From Lithobates sylvaticus (Eukaryota; Chordata; Amphibia; Anura; Ranidae): a DNA stretch of 64,000 nucleotides. Below are positions 1 through 11,227 of this stretch, piece by piece. Below the pieces are notes generated by a model. That model had not been told where the DNA came from and ran no database searches. It saw only the letters and a program-made list of their open reading frames with translations. The translations under genes and the position numbers were made by a program. The first letter of the stretch is position 1. Every line of letters starts with the position of its first letter. Location: positions 406,253,043 to 406,317,042 of the forward strand of contig CM053030.1 in assembly GCA_028564925.1 (NCBI GenBank), written 5' to 3'.

Positions 1-539
1 TTGACCTGCTTATGATAAAAAATGGGCCAGTACCTGTTGGTGAGTGAGCACCACTTAGGGGACACAGTTTACAGACAATAATAATAGTGCTGTTCTTTTT
101 TGAATTTATGATTTGGTTACTACAGTGTATTAAAGGTTACACGTTTCGCAGCAACAGCTGATTGTACATAGATATTTTTATGGAGCAAAACATTAGACTA
201 TTTTGGAGCTCAAATTGTATTTAACATATAGTGCAGGTGTTCTTGATTGTAATTTTGGCTGTCACTACTCTTAGCTATTTAATGGTTCCCACATGCAGCT
301 ATGGATGTATTCAACTTCATATAAAATAGAAATAATAATGTGGAGGAATCCTTTCTAAGTAACATCAAGGAACATAACATTGACATAGAGCATGGTTTTA
401 ACCAGCTAAGAAATGTAATGCATAAACAAGTGAGAACCTGGTGGGACATCGTTACTCTTGAAAATATTTGGAAAATAATATGACCCCCAGGAGACTCAGA
501 TGTTAATCCAAACGATGGATTAGATGACAAAGAGTTAAT
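1..539. other. Unassigned left edge
   Basis: AT-rich sequence with no recognisable coding region. The only longer open frame, on the minus strand at 279-530, has no recognisable motif and lies just upstream of the Penelope-like remains. It may be 5' sequence of that element, but I cannot show this. Confidence 0.3.
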
Positions 540-1949
540 GGATAAATTGTATAGTTTTTTTTTTCAATCAATGCGAAAGGAAGTTATTGGATGCAATAAC
601 ATAGAAGAGAAGAACAAAACTAGCAATGATTGATTCAAAAATCTCTCAATTAAAAGAAGAAATGGTACCATTCATGGATACAACAGAGTACAAGGAAAGA
701 GCTAAACAGTTACAGGAATTCTTAACTTAATTAGATTTGTATACTAGAAATAAAACATTTTTTAAGTATCAAAGGCGCATGAAAGACTATGGAGACCACA
801 AAGTATATAAACGTCAGGTGGATCAGGAAGCCCCGGCCTCCAAATAATCTTTAGTTGAGAGGAAGCTAGTTATGCAGGAAAAAAAGGAACAATTATTTTA
901 ATACAAGGTACCCAGGCAACCACAATTTTAGGATACCGACCCAGAATCAAGACTTACCACTGAGGGATATATCCCCGGGGGCACGTAATAGAAGTTTTCA
1001 CACCCGGCCCATAAGGGGTTGATATTGAGGAAATGTTAGAGGGAGATACCCCACACTACCCCACACATTACATATGGGGGGGGGGAGAATGGAGAGAGTG
1101 GAAGGAACCATACAAGATCGACAGGGATTCTCCAAGAAATTACAGAAACTGGAAAGGTACAGACAAAGAGGATGTAGGGGTGAACCAAGAAAAAGAAAAG
1201 GCACATTTTAGATGAGGGGATTTTCAATTTAAGTAAAGAGATGTGATTTCTCAATTAAAAGGGCCACTTACAGGTTAATGATAGATGCATTCCAGCGACA
1301 ATAGATATTGTCTCTCTGTTCTTCAATATTAGGCAAGAAGATGGGTTGGAGGCAGTAAAATTGGCCCTAAGGGAACCGTCTCATTTAAAAAAACGAAAAA
1401 AAAAAAAAAAAAAACCCCAGGAGAGTTTATTGTGGACGTATTACAAATGGTGATGGAAAACAACTTTTTCTGGTATCATATTTAATTTTATAACCAGATG
1501 GGCATCAAATTTGCTCCAAGTGTAAATTTTTTTTTTTTTTTAAACAAATGGAAACAGGAGGAGATTTATAATAACTGACCTCATATGCATGAAAAACATA
1601 TACATTTAAGGGAAATTACACACCAAAGCGTATTTCAAAGAGACAGATAGGAATCGGTACATCCCTACCAATAGTTGCCACCACCCTAAGTGGATGAATG
1701 GCATACCCATAGGGCATTTCAGGAGGATTAGATGCAACTGCAACCTAGAGTCGGAATATGAGGCTCAAACTAAAATATTTGTGAATAGATTTGTGAGTAA
1801 GGGATATAACAAACAATCGCTGCAGGATACAAAGAGGATGGTCAAGAATCAGGGAGCAGTTATTAATGAATAAAGTGAGGGATACCCATACTTTTGACAC
1901 ATCATTTATGACAGGGTTTAATAGGCAACACAAACAAATTAAGAAACTG
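540..1949 (+). pseudogene. Penelope-like element, reverse transcriptase part (broken)
   Basis: Penelope-like elements (PLEs) are retrotransposons with a telomerase-related reverse transcriptase (RT) and, often, a C-terminal GIY-YIG endonuclease. Translated pieces match the expected order of a vertebrate PLE. At 1276-1380 there is TIDIVSLFFNI followed by GLEAVKLAL, the RT motif normally read as LDVxSLYTSIP. At 1422-1480 PGEFIVDVLQMVMENNFF corresponds to the segment before the GxAMG box. At 1653-1740 YIPTNSCHH and GIPIGHFRRIRCNCN match the conserved stretch after the catalytic box. At 1866-1949 TGFNRQHKQIKK matches the thumb region. 540-1275 holds charged, broken frames that are probably upstream PLE sequence. 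The catalytic YxDD box is not visible. The copy is heavily decayed, consistent with great age. The endonuclease half lies beyond an inserted element, at 3299-3807. PLE assignment is good; family within PLEs is not determined. Confidence 0.75.
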
Positions 1950-3298
1950 TTAGACATATGCGGTTCGTTTAGTTCCAAATTGAAATTCAGACAAATTTTT
2001 CGTTATTTGGAAGTTTGGACATATCCGAATTTACTAATTACAATAGTAACTTATTTAAATTAATCTGAAGTAATGAATCAAAATTTAGGATGAAATTCGA
2101 ATCTGAAAAGTTTTTGAATTGAATTTGAATAGTTTTCAAATCTAATTCAAATTAGTATTGTTTTAGAATCAAATTCAAATTTTCGAAGAGAATGAATAGA
2201 ATAGAACATGAATGAATAGAATAGAAAATAATAGAATAGAATAGAAAAGAATAGAATAGAAAATAAAAGAATAGAAAAAAATGAGTAATACAGAACAGAA
2301 TACAATATAAAAGAATAGAAAAAATAGAATAGGAAAAAAAGAGGTAAAATAGAAAATAAAGGAATAGAGTAAAACAGAACAAAATAGAATAGAAAATCAA
2401 AGAACAAAATCAAATAGAATAGAAAACAAAGGAATAGAATAGAATAAAATAGAAAGAATATAACCATCTTCTGAAATTCAAATTTCAAATAGAATAAATT
2501 TGAATTAGAATAATAGAACAAAAAAAGAATAGACTAGAAAAGAATAGACTAGAAAATAATAGGATAGAAAATAAATAGAATAGAAAGAATGTAACCATTT
2601 CCCAAAATTTGAATAAAATAAATTCAAATTTGAATATAATAGAAAAGAATAGATTAGAATATAATAAAAAAATAAAATAATAGAACTGACTAGTATAGAA
2701 AAGAATAGAATAGAAAAAAACAATAGAATAGAATAGAAAAATATAACCATCTTCCGAAATTCGAATTTCAAATAGAATAAATTGGAATTCAAATAGAATA
2801 GAAAAGAAGAGAATAGAACAAAATAGAAAGGAATAGAATAGAAAAGAATTGAATAAACAATAGAAAAGAATAGCACAGAAAGAATATAACAATATAACCG
2901 TTTTCCGAAATTCGAATTTCAGATAGAATAAATTTGAATTCGAATAGAATAGAAAAAGAATATAATATAATAGAAGAGAAAAGAATAGAAAATAAAAGAA
3001 TAGAATAGAAAGAAATATAGAATAGAAGAGAGAGAATATAACCATCTTCCAAAATTCAAATTTCGAGTAGAATAAATTTGATTTTGAATGTAATTTGATT
3101 TGAATTTGAATGTAATTTGATTCAAATTTGAATTTAATTTGACTGTAATTTGAAACATTTTAATCAATTCAAATTTGCAAAAACAAAACAAATTCCGAAA
3201 ACAAATTAAATTAATTAAACAAATTCAACTAAACAAATTGATGTAACTAACGAATTGAAATTAAACGAAACACATTTTTTTATTCTGCACATGTCTAA
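1950..3298. mobile_element. TTAGACAT-ended element inserted in the PLE
   Basis: The ends are inverted: TTAGACATATGCGGTTCG at 1950 and its counterpart ending in CATGTCTAA at 3298. Subterminal sequence is also related between the ends (TTCGTTTAGTTCC on the left; on the right the complement reads TTCGTTTAATTTC). It sits exactly between the PLE thumb region, ending in IKKLL, and the PLE linker that resumes at about 3310, so it is an insertion. No transposase is visible. The interior is the AATAG-rich satellite annotated separately. No clear target-site duplication was found, so the superfamily is open. Confidence 0.6.
2180..3060. repeat. AATAG-rich satellite with ~145-bp higher-order period
   Basis: The block is built of AATAG/AAAAG pentamers. 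A conserved phrase near 'ATAACCATCTTCCGAAATTC' plus a TTTGAATTC-like tail recurs at about 2459, 2590, 2743, 2890 and 3040. The spacing is therefore 130-155 bp, giving a second level of periodicity above the pentamer. All minus-strand frames stay open and give F/L/S/Y-rich translations because the repeat lacks stops on that strand; this is not coding. Confidence 0.8.
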
Positions 3299-3807
3299 TT
3301 AGTCTATATTATTAAAGGACTCCATATTAGGACAAACACTTCCAGTCAAATCAAAGTTTATACTAAAAACATTCCTAATATCCATGATCACCCTAAAATA
3401 TGGTCACATTTTTGGACAGAACAGGTTTCTATAAGAGATGTCTTCTGTGCAGGACAATTAAAAACAAGGAAAAAAAGAAGATCGACTTACATTCTAGCTA
3501 TACTAATAAACAGTATAACATTGATTTGTGTGGGAGTACACGTTATCTATGTACTGGAGTGCCCTTGTGGCCCTTTGTTCAGTATAATAAGCATATTAAC
3601 AATATTCAGAGTCGTTTTCAAAAGCATAGTGTCTCGAACCATTTCAGAATAACTCACAATAGGCATCCCAACGGTTTGGTCTTTTTTGGTATTGATAAAG
3701 TAGTGAAACACTGGAGAGGATCTAATTTGAAACAAGAAATTTCCAAAAATGAGACACCCTGGATAAATGAGTTAGACACATTAAATCTGCATAGTATGAA
3801 CATATAG
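3299..3807 (+). pseudogene. Penelope-like element, GIY-YIG endonuclease part (broken)
   Basis: This continues the PLE of 540-1949 after the insertion. About 3310-3390 encodes LLKDSILGQTLPVKSKF, the linker before the endonuclease. The frame from 3400 gives GFYKRCLLC, a Cys-rich motif found in PLE endonucleases, then a decayed counterpart of the Y-L-C-PCG segment near residues 50-60. It ends with HSVSNHFRITHN, FFGIDKVVKHWRG and LKQEISKNETPWI, which match the C-terminal part of the PLE GIY-YIG domain, including the conserved Glu in the NETPWI stretch. The domain cuts target DNA to prime reverse transcription in intact elements. The copy is broken. Assignment is by motif recognition. Confidence 0.78.
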
Positions 3808-4590
3808 ATATATAAATATAGATTTAGATAAATAGATATAGAAAGATATAATCTATATATGGATATAGATTTGAACTGCTTTATTACGAATTTATAAAGG
3901 TATAGTAGGACATTTTTTATAATTTTCCTTTAATTTAATTTATGATTATTGAATTTGCAGTCTTGTGTATGGTCATGTTGTTGCATCAAGTAACCTGGAG
4001 CATATCCTGATCTTAGACTAAACTACAAGGTTTGTTAGGTTTTTAAATGATTGCTTTATGTATTATCAAATAGTTTTTTAGGGAAGAATCATTTTTGGAG
4101 TAGTTTTAAATGTGACCACTAGATGGCATGACATCACATTGGTATTGGTATTTTACTTTTGTTTTATCATCAATGGTGTTTTTAATTAAATTGCCCCTGG
4201 TATGTATTGAATATGGGACCTGTACCTGGAAGGAAATGACCAACTAATTAATAGCGTTATTTACATCATAAAAAGTTTGGCACACAGATTCAGTATTTAT
4301 AATATTTACTATTATTATTATTATTATTTATATTTAAAATAATAATAAAATTTGGCATACAGATTAAGGTATGAAATGGGTGGAAGAGATGGAGGCCAGT
4401 TTGATTCCTATGCAAGTATAGGCATCTCAGGTAGGAAGTAGATGCTGACCCTTGGCATTCTGGGACAAATATGGCTCTGTTTTTCAGGAAAGAAAAGCAA
4501 AAGAGGGTATTTTCGGGGGGGGGGGGGGGGGGGGTGGAGTATACAAAAAAGAATAACCTGTCTTATGTGAACACATTACTTAGCATAATA
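3808..4590. other. AT-rich stretch, possible PLE 3' region
   Basis: No gene seen. It follows directly on the PLE endonuclease end and contains AT-rich runs and a short (TTA)n at 4311-4328, so part of it is probably PLE 3' untranslated sequence. A run of 20 G at 4515-4534 lies just upstream of the L2 fragment. Confidence 0.4.
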
Positions 4591-5016
4591 AATCAGCTAC
4601 ATCACCAATCTTGTCTCCAAACATATCCCAAACCGTCCTCTCCGCTCTTCTCAAGACCTCATACTGTCAAGCTCTCTCGTCTCCTCCTTCCATGCTCGTC
4701 TCCAGGATTTCTCCAGAGCCTCTCCCATCCTCTGGAACTCGCTACCTCCACCTTTCCGGCTATCCCCTACTCTTGCTACCTTCAGGTGATCCCTAAAAAA
4801 TGAATCTCTTCAGGGAAGCCTATCACGTCTCCAACTAATTTTTTACCACTTCCATCAGCTCATTCCCCACAGTTACAACCTTTTGCCCCACCCTATTAGA
4901 TTGTAAGCTCTTCTGAGCAGCACCCTCTTAATTCTCTTGTATTTTATTGTATTATAACTGTATTGTCTCCCTTTTTTATTGTAAAGTGTAAAATAATAAT
5001 AATAATAATAATAACA
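4591..5016 (+). mobile_element. L2-type LINE, 3' fragment
   Basis: This is the last part of an L2-clade LINE. Broken frames at 4600-4830 carry the end of the ORF (YITNLVSK-like start, [16 protein letters not shown] and SGTRYLH in a shifted frame), the same amino-acid path as the better copy at 31.6-32.2 kb (LQDFSRVSPILWNSLP). The 3' untranslated region follows with 'TAGATTGTAAGCTCTTCTGAGCAG'-like sequence (4895-4918), and an (ATA)n tail ends at about 5016. It is 5'-truncated, as most LINE insertions are, and the GTTGGCGCTATATAAAT block near the tail has been lost. Frameshifts make it non-coding. Confidence 0.8.
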
Positions 5017-5864
5017 TAATATCATATCTCATGCTAGGTCTACTCTAATTTTTTATTTTTAATATTTACTATGCCCTATTTGTATTTTTCACATGCTAAA
5101 GGGCTTATGTTTGACATGATCCTTGTTATAGAATCTTTATATAACAGACCTATCATTCCTTCATATTGAATTTAGATCACTAAAATGCTTTATTAATTCT
5201 CCTAAAAGGGAAAGATTGAGGCTATTCCTATACCTTATCACCTTATGCATATGGACGGTTTCCGTTCTGGCTTAAACACACTTTACAGGTAATATAAATT
5301 GTAAGCTATTTCAAATCTCATAATATTGATGAAATTGGATACATCTCTTACATATTGAATATCCCATTATAATTTTTCAGAACTTTTTGAAACTAGATGC
5401 TGTCCTAAATTCAATTCTGCTAGGGGTAGTTTGTCAAAGGTCTCCTCTGGTATTTCTTTTCCAAAATAAGAATTTTAGGTAGGTGCGTCATTGTATATTT
5501 TTATACCTTATTATATACTCTATCTCTATTAAAAAATGTTGATCATTGTGTAAACATTTATAACAAATTTCCCCATATATATATATATCCAATAGATGGA
5601 TTCCGAGACTTTATTGTCTTGGTTGTTATCTCCCTCTCTATGATGCATCATTAATGAACCCCACGTATTCAACATTTTGGTGGACTGCGAGGCATCCCTC
5701 CTGAATGCACAGGTCAGTCTTGGAGTGCTATCTCCGCCCATCTATCATTCTCAGGGGTGGCTATTCTGTGTTTGATTTTGATGTTGATGTGTTAATTTAT
5801 GTGTTTTGTATCTGATTATGATTTTCTCATTTCAGTGAATATAGTTTGTATGACATTAGTCAGT
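5017..5864. other. Unassigned, probable repeat leading into the hammerhead motif
   Basis: No coding region recognised. The stretch leads without a break into the hammerhead-type motif at 5865, so its right part is probably the same repeat unit. A short (AT)n lies at 5576-5588. Confidence 0.3.
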
Positions 5865-5904
5865 TCTCCTGAGGAAGCCCTATTGAGGGCGAAACATGTT
5901 GAGA
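5865..5904 (+). ncRNA. Hammerhead ribozyme motif, complete core
   Basis: The order fits a type I hammerhead. Stem I 5' strand TCTC is at 5865-5868 and CTGAGGA, which fits the CUGANGA core, is at 5869-5875. An A is followed by stem II GCCCT/AGGGC (5877-5881 with 5886-5890) closed by a 4-base loop. GAAA is at 5891-5894. CATGTT at 5895-5900 provides a minimal stem III (C-G and A-U around AT) and a GUU cleavage triplet. GAGA at 5901-5904 pairs with TCTC. Every core position fits the consensus. Very short stem III is known in hammerheads of Penelope-like and other retroelements, which are thought to act as dimers. A Penelope-like copy lies 2 kb upstream in the same orientation, but whether the two belong together is unproven. 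Activity is untested; stem I is only 4 bp. Confidence 0.65.
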
Positions 5905-7658
5905 CATACTAACATCTGCCAACCTCTACCTATATTCAGAGATGTATTGTTTTTAAATGTCCTTATAGATATATGATGTCAATCATATTGTTGTATTATT
6001 TTTCAAAATTTTTTTATTTTTGTATCTAAATATGTGTCTATGCGCTTTTAAAGTCCCAATTCTCTGTCCTCAAATATATTGTATTTTTCACAGTTCATTG
6101 TAGACAAAGGTGTCTAAAAGACAGTGACAAGAATTTGGGCAAAACTTCCAGGGACCCCTGAACAGATAAAAGTTTAGCTTATCTCAGTCACTCTGCTTTC
6201 TCCTCTTATTAGCATTCCCCTTGAACTGCTTCTCCCTCTCTCATTCTGAGCCATGCTGTAGAGGAACAGCAAAATGCTTATATCCCATTAAATTCAGGTA
6301 AGTCGTTTTGCCCACAGTACCAGTAGTATAAAAAAGATTTGCATTGATCTAAACATACAGCACATTGCTCTTAAAAAAGAATCTACATTTAAGCCATGTT
6401 TAGTGCACTTTTGAGCAGGCGAAAAAAGCAGAAATCTATTCTATGCATTCGTTCATGCTGAGCAATCAGTAGTAGGAAACCAGCAGTTATGCTTCCTTTT
6501 ATTTAAATATCTGACAATTTTACAGCCTATCAGCTGAATAGAAGTTGTACGTTGTTCCAGGCAGTTGGGGAAAAGGCACGGCAGCACCCCGAAGGCATGT
6601 ATTATTATGTATTAACATCGAAACATGAATTGTTGCATGTCTTAGTACTCTTTTCTAGGTAAAAGATTCCCCTTGAAGTATTTTAGCCCATCGCTATGAT
6701 GAAGATCGGCTGAAAATATGTTTGACATAAAACACGGTTCACATTACTTTTCCCTGTATAAATGGTCACGTGGAATGTGCTGTACTAATAATATACTTAT
6801 GGACAATTGCATGTTTAAGTATGCAATTTTATATAATGAACACAGCTATTGAAGGCTGCAATAGCCACATTATGGTTACGGCTTAAAATCCTAAAGTAAG
6901 GAGCATATGGAACAACATATTGAAAATGGCTTTAGGAAAGTGTAAAAATAAATAGTTTTCAAACAGAAGAAATGGAACAGTCTGCTTCCTTATTGCTAAT
7001 CATTTGGAATTTGATTAATTCAAAAGTTCCTTTTCAATAATTCTAATGATATGTTTAAAGTAATGCACTCATCAATCATTTAATACAACAGCCATCCTAC
7101 AGTAATCATGTTAAGCAATGGCAATTTCACTTTGAACTCTGGAGGGAAAAACTGATTTTTTTTCATGTACTTATAATACACATCATGTAAATGACAACCT
7201 TAACTAAATAGCCACTGTCCTATGATTTGTATCTGCTTGTCGCAAAACCTCAACGGCCCAAGAAGAACATAATACTTTATATACAGCCTATATAGTCTAC
7301 CAAATGATGTCTCATTTCAAATTAATAATAAAGTGTTTTTTTTTTATTTTATTTTTTTAGGGAATGGTTGAAAACTCTAAGATATTTTTCCTCCTGTGTC
7401 TTGCTGGAAAAATATAACTTTCTGTACCAGATGTACAACAAGAAGTGTTACATTTTCTCTAAAGAGGGGGAAATCCTACCTTAAAGAACTCCAGGAATTC
7501 AGCCACTTTGATAAATGTGCGGGCATACTATGAGTTGAACTGAATGAGGTGCATGTCACCTAATGGACTTATCATTTTAATTTACATCTGACAGTTTTAT
7601 GGAGCTCTGAAAAGATAGTTATCACTCTAGTTTCAGAGCTCCGATGCTAGACCTTCTG
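5905..7658. other. Unassigned non-coding stretch
   Basis: No open frame of interest on either strand. The first 200 bases downstream of the hammerhead motif probably belong to the same repeat. The rest is AT-rich and shows nothing I recognise. Confidence 0.4.
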
Positions 7659-7666
7659 GTCTCAGC

Positions 7667-9731
7667 CAGTGGCGGAACTACCGCCATAGCGACCCACGCA
7701 TTCGCTATGGGGCCTGCAGCCAAGTAGGGCCCCGTTCTAGTTCCCAAAAATAGCTTTTCTCTGCCTGCCGCCGTCGCCGGCGCTAGAGGTCCGCGGCCAG
7801 CGGAGATATTGTCTCCGCCGACCGCCATTTTCCAGAAGACCAGACGAATTAGACAGGGAGCCTGCCGAGTTGGTACAGTAGAAATAGAGCTGTGGCGCCG
7901 CCCACCCCCCGCCCCCGGTCTGTCTGTCATCTGTGACCTGCTGTGGAAAGGGGTGGGGGGTGGGCGTTGACACAGATCAATTTCTATTGTAGCCGGCCGG
8001 CTCCTCCTCTATTTTGTTCCCCCCTTGGAGACACTGCTGCTGGGATACAGAAGGGCTCCAATGGGGGGGGGGGACACCTGAGATGTAAGAAAGCACTCCG
8101 CTGGCTGGGGACAACTGAGATGTAAGGAGGCACTCCGCTGGCTGGGGACACCTGAGATGTAAGGAAGCACTCCGCTGGGGACACCTGAGATGTAAGGAGG
8201 CACTCCGCTGGCTGGGGACACCTGAGATGTAAGGAAGCACTCCGCTGGGGACACCTGAGATATAAGGAGGCACTCCGCTGGCTGGGGACACCTGAGATGT
8301 AAGGAAGCACTCCGCTGGCTGGGGACACCAGAGATGTAGGAGGCACTCCGCTGGCTGGGGACACCTGAGATGTAAGGAAGCACTCTGTTGGGGACACCTG
8401 AGATGAAGGAGGCACTCCGCTGGCTGGGGACACCTGAGATGTAAGGAAGCACTCCGCTGGGGACACCAGAGATGTAAGGAGGCACTCCGCTGGCTGAGGA
8501 CACCTGAGATTTAGGGAAGCACTCCGCTGGCTGGGGACACCTGATATGTAAGGAGGCACTCCGCTGGCTGGGGACACTTGAGATGTAAGGAAGCACTCCG
8601 CTGGCTGGGGACACCTGAGATGTAAGGAAGCACTCCGCTGGCTGGGGACACCTGAGATGTAAGGAAGCACTCCGCTGGGGACACCTGAGATGTAAGGAGG
8701 CACTCCGCTGGCTGGGGACACCTGAGATGTAAGGAAGCACTCCACTGGGGACATCTGAGATGTAAGGAGGCCCTCCGCTGGCTGGGGACACCTGAGATGT
8801 AAGGAAGCACTCCGCTGGCTGGGGACACCTGAGATGTAAGGAAGCACTCCGCTGGCTGGGGACACCTGAGATGTAAGGAAGCACTCCGCTTGGGACACCT
8901 GATGGCATCTGGTGGCAGGCGACGTGGCAAGTGACACACTTGGTGGTCCCACTGATTCTGATTCTGCATTATGGTGAGTTGAATGATTTCATTTTATATT
9001 ACAACGTAATAATAGAAAATAATAGAAATAATGCGCTTCAATCACCCTGACACCATAACAACCATGGTGCCAGGATGATTGAAGCGCCAACACCAGATGT
9101 TTGGAGTATCTTTATCTGCTGATTGTTAAACTTTCTAGAATACACATATTTCTATTATGGTGTAGGATCTGGGCCTGCTGTCCCTTCATTCCTCTTTTTT
9201 TCTTCCTCTCTCTCTCTTTCTTTCTTTGTTTCTCCCTCCATCCCTCGTTCATTTCAGACTCTAACCACACCCCTTTTTAGTCACGCCCCCTTTAAGCCAA
9301 GCCCAATATTATGATGAAACCAAGCCCATACTTCGCCACGGCGAGCTTTGCACAGCGCATTTTTCTTTTCTCACTAGGCCACACCTACAAACAAATGTCC
9401 ACCCCCCTAATTTTAATAAGACTCCACCCACCGACAAAAAAAGTGTCCTGGTGAGGATGAGGAATGTAAGTTTACTGTTAAGTCTCCCGGGCCCCCGCAA
9501 GTCCGGCCGTGTCCCTACACACGCAGCTGCATACAGCAGGAGCACAGAGCAGAGTGGGCGGGAGCAGAACGCTCGAGCGCACCTGTGAAGGGACATCGTT
9601 TTCGGCACATGAGGAGGCTCTGGAGTCTGGACAGGAGGTAGGAAGAGAGTGGAAGACAGACTGTGTTTTGCACAGTTAATTTTTTTTTTTTTGGGTGCTA
9701 TGGGGCCCTGTGGTTTCTAGTTACGCCCCTG
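7667..9731. mobile_element. hAT-type non-autonomous DNA transposon
   Basis: The ends are inverted: CAGTGGCGGAACTA at 7667 and TAGTTACGCCCCTG ending at 9731, 12 of 14 positions matching. The element is bounded by a perfect 8-bp direct repeat GTCTCAGC at 7659-7666 and 9732-9739. An 8-bp duplication and CAGNG-type ends are hallmarks of hAT transposons. No hAT transposase or dimerisation domain is visible in its 2065 bp, so it would depend on a transposase from elsewhere. It is GC-richer than its surroundings and carries the large minisatellite at 8066-8890. The perfect duplication suggests a fairly recent insertion. Confidence 0.85.
8066..8900. repeat. 37/33-bp minisatellite inside the hAT element
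   Basis: About 23 tandem units of GGGGACACCTGAGATGTAAG followed by GAAGCACTCCGCT, with or without a final GGCT. Full units are 37 bp and short units lack GGCT (33 bp). Units also differ at GAAG versus GAGG. Short units occur only as GAAG types and are followed by a GAGG full unit (starts near 8144/8177, 8214/8247, 8357/8390, 8426/8459, 8644/8677, 8714/8747), giving a 70-bp higher-order unit. The minus strand stays open over 300 residues in more than one frame. This follows from repeat composition and is not evidence of a protein. Confidence 0.92.
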
Positions 9732-9888
9732 GTCTCAGCTCCTTCAGCTGTGAATTCAATGCAGCTGCTGTGCCCGTTCCTACTTTTCTCCTGCCTAATC
9801 ACAGAAGACTTTGTATTATGTAAATTTATTCACAAAATACAAAGGCTTCTATGAATGGGCAGCAGAGGGGAGGGGCAGGCAGAGATGG

Positions 9889-9924
9889 TGGGGTTGATGG
9901 TGGGGTTGATGGTGGGGTTGATTT
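9889..9924. repeat. Three copies of a 12-bp unit GGTGGGGTTGAT
   Basis: The unit is repeated three times in a row and overlaps the GGGGTTGATTT end of the element that follows, so the repeat is probably slippage of that element's terminus. Confidence 0.7.
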
Positions 9925-10156
9925 ATTTAAAGGCAAATACACTGCAGTTGCTCCACAGCTTGGTACAGCAGCAGAAGCTATGCTGACTTCCATCATCCAA
10001 TCATGTGCAAGCAAAAATGCAGTTCTTATTATACTCCTTGCATGTGATTGGGTATTTTTGGTGACTTGATGCTTTACCTCATTTACTAAGCTCTGGAGCA
10101 ACTGCATTTGCCGTTTGCAAAGTGCAGAGTCTATTTCCCTTTAGTAATTCAACCCC
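9914..10156. mobile_element. GGGGTTGATTTACTAAAG-type hairpin element
   Basis: It starts GGGGTTGATTTATTTAAAGG and ends in TTTAGTAATTCAACCCC, so the termini are inverted. The interior holds inverted phrases CATCCAATCATGTGCAAG and CATGTGATTGGGTATTTT. A second, better-ended copy is at 13048-13237. There is no coding capacity. I recognise this as an abundant short inverted-repeat family of ranid frogs; superfamily not determined. Confidence 0.7.
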
Positions 10157-10534
10157 AATGTCTTTCCTCTGTTTTCTTTGGGAGCTCCAGATGTTGGATA
10201 AATCTCCTTGGACCTAAATTATAGTATGCCTGCAAATTTTGCGAATTCATGCATGCATAGTAGCCCATTTTGCTTTACCTTTGCAGGGAAACAAAGAGGA
10301 AGTAAACCCATTAGGGTTTACTTCCTCTTTAAAGCAGTACTAAACCTAAAAACAAAAATGTAATATATTGAAGTTTACCAATTCTTAGATGTGATTGCTG
10401 CATCTGCTTTCTTTATTTAGGCTTTTTTCACTTTATTTTGATCTAGTGGTTATGCCAGTGAGTCTGTTATCTTTCGACTTTCTATAACAGGAAAAACTAT
10501 CCAGAGAAAGTTAGAAGGTTGAGACAAACAAGTA

Positions 10535-10932
10535 AAAGTATAGCTAAAGGCAACACTTTTTTCTTTTTTTTTGTTGGACAGAGAGGAGATGGATTAGAAC
10601 ATCTGTCAGTTTTTATTGCTGTCTGTGCCCCATTTACCCTCCCTATTTGTCCTGTTTACCATTATCATTGAAACTGAAAGTAAAAGAAAATCCCATATTT
10701 TGGAATATTGAAATATTCCAATGGGAATACTAGTTCTGGCGACCTGGGGTCCCCAAGAGATTCCTTTAATTTTCTTAGATTTCCTCTCACTTCCTGTTTG
10801 GCTATGGGACAGGAAGTGAAGGTAAATTTCCAAATGGGACAAAGATGGCAAAAAAAAACCTTACTGGCGTTATAACCTTCCCTTACTATATCCAAAATGA
10901 AAACAAAGTTTTGCCTATGGTTCTACTTTAAT
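10535..10932. mobile_element. TTTAAAG-type MITE (AGGCAAAACTTTTT family)
   Basis: The left end TAGCTAAAGGCAACACTTTT is the inverted counterpart of the right end AAAGTTTTGCCTATGGTTCT followed by ACTTTAA. The interior has the family phrase CACTTCCTGT...ACAGGAAGTGA, itself inverted. Related copies are at 56138-56526 and 56772-57202, with part of one at 19925-20070. No transposase. A different TTTAAAGCAGTACTAAACC end lies at 10328 and may be an adjoining element. Confidence 0.7.
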
Positions 10933-11227
10933 ACTAATAGGGGTGCTTACAATTGTCATATTTTATTCATGTACAGTATGTAAAACATTCCGTAAGGAAA
11001 AAATCTGTTGCTGTAACTGCTTAAAAAATGTTAGCTGGAGTTTATTTTTAATTTATTAGTCAAGTCAATCGAAATCTGCTAACACTACCCTGACTGTAGA
11101 CTGACAATGCTGCTCTCCAAAAGTGTCTCTATTGCTCTTACATCTATAGTGGAGACACCCTTAGATAGGAAGTGTTTTACTGGCCAGATAACCAGCTTAA
11201 AATATATTGGGAAAAAAGCCTAACAAA

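Noticed and set aside
2147-3191. Minus-strand frames rich in F, L, S, Y and I that look like membrane proteins
   Set aside because: They are translations of the AATAG satellite; overlapping frames give the same composition.
8066-8900. Resemblance to a CRISPR array
   Set aside because: Units are directly adjacent with no unique spacers, and the context is vertebrate.
7984-8952. Minus-strand frames of 299-322 codons across the 37/33-bp repeat, looking like a repetitive protein
   Set aside because: Several overlapping frames are open at once, composition follows the repeat unit exactly, and the region lies within a non-autonomous hAT-type element.
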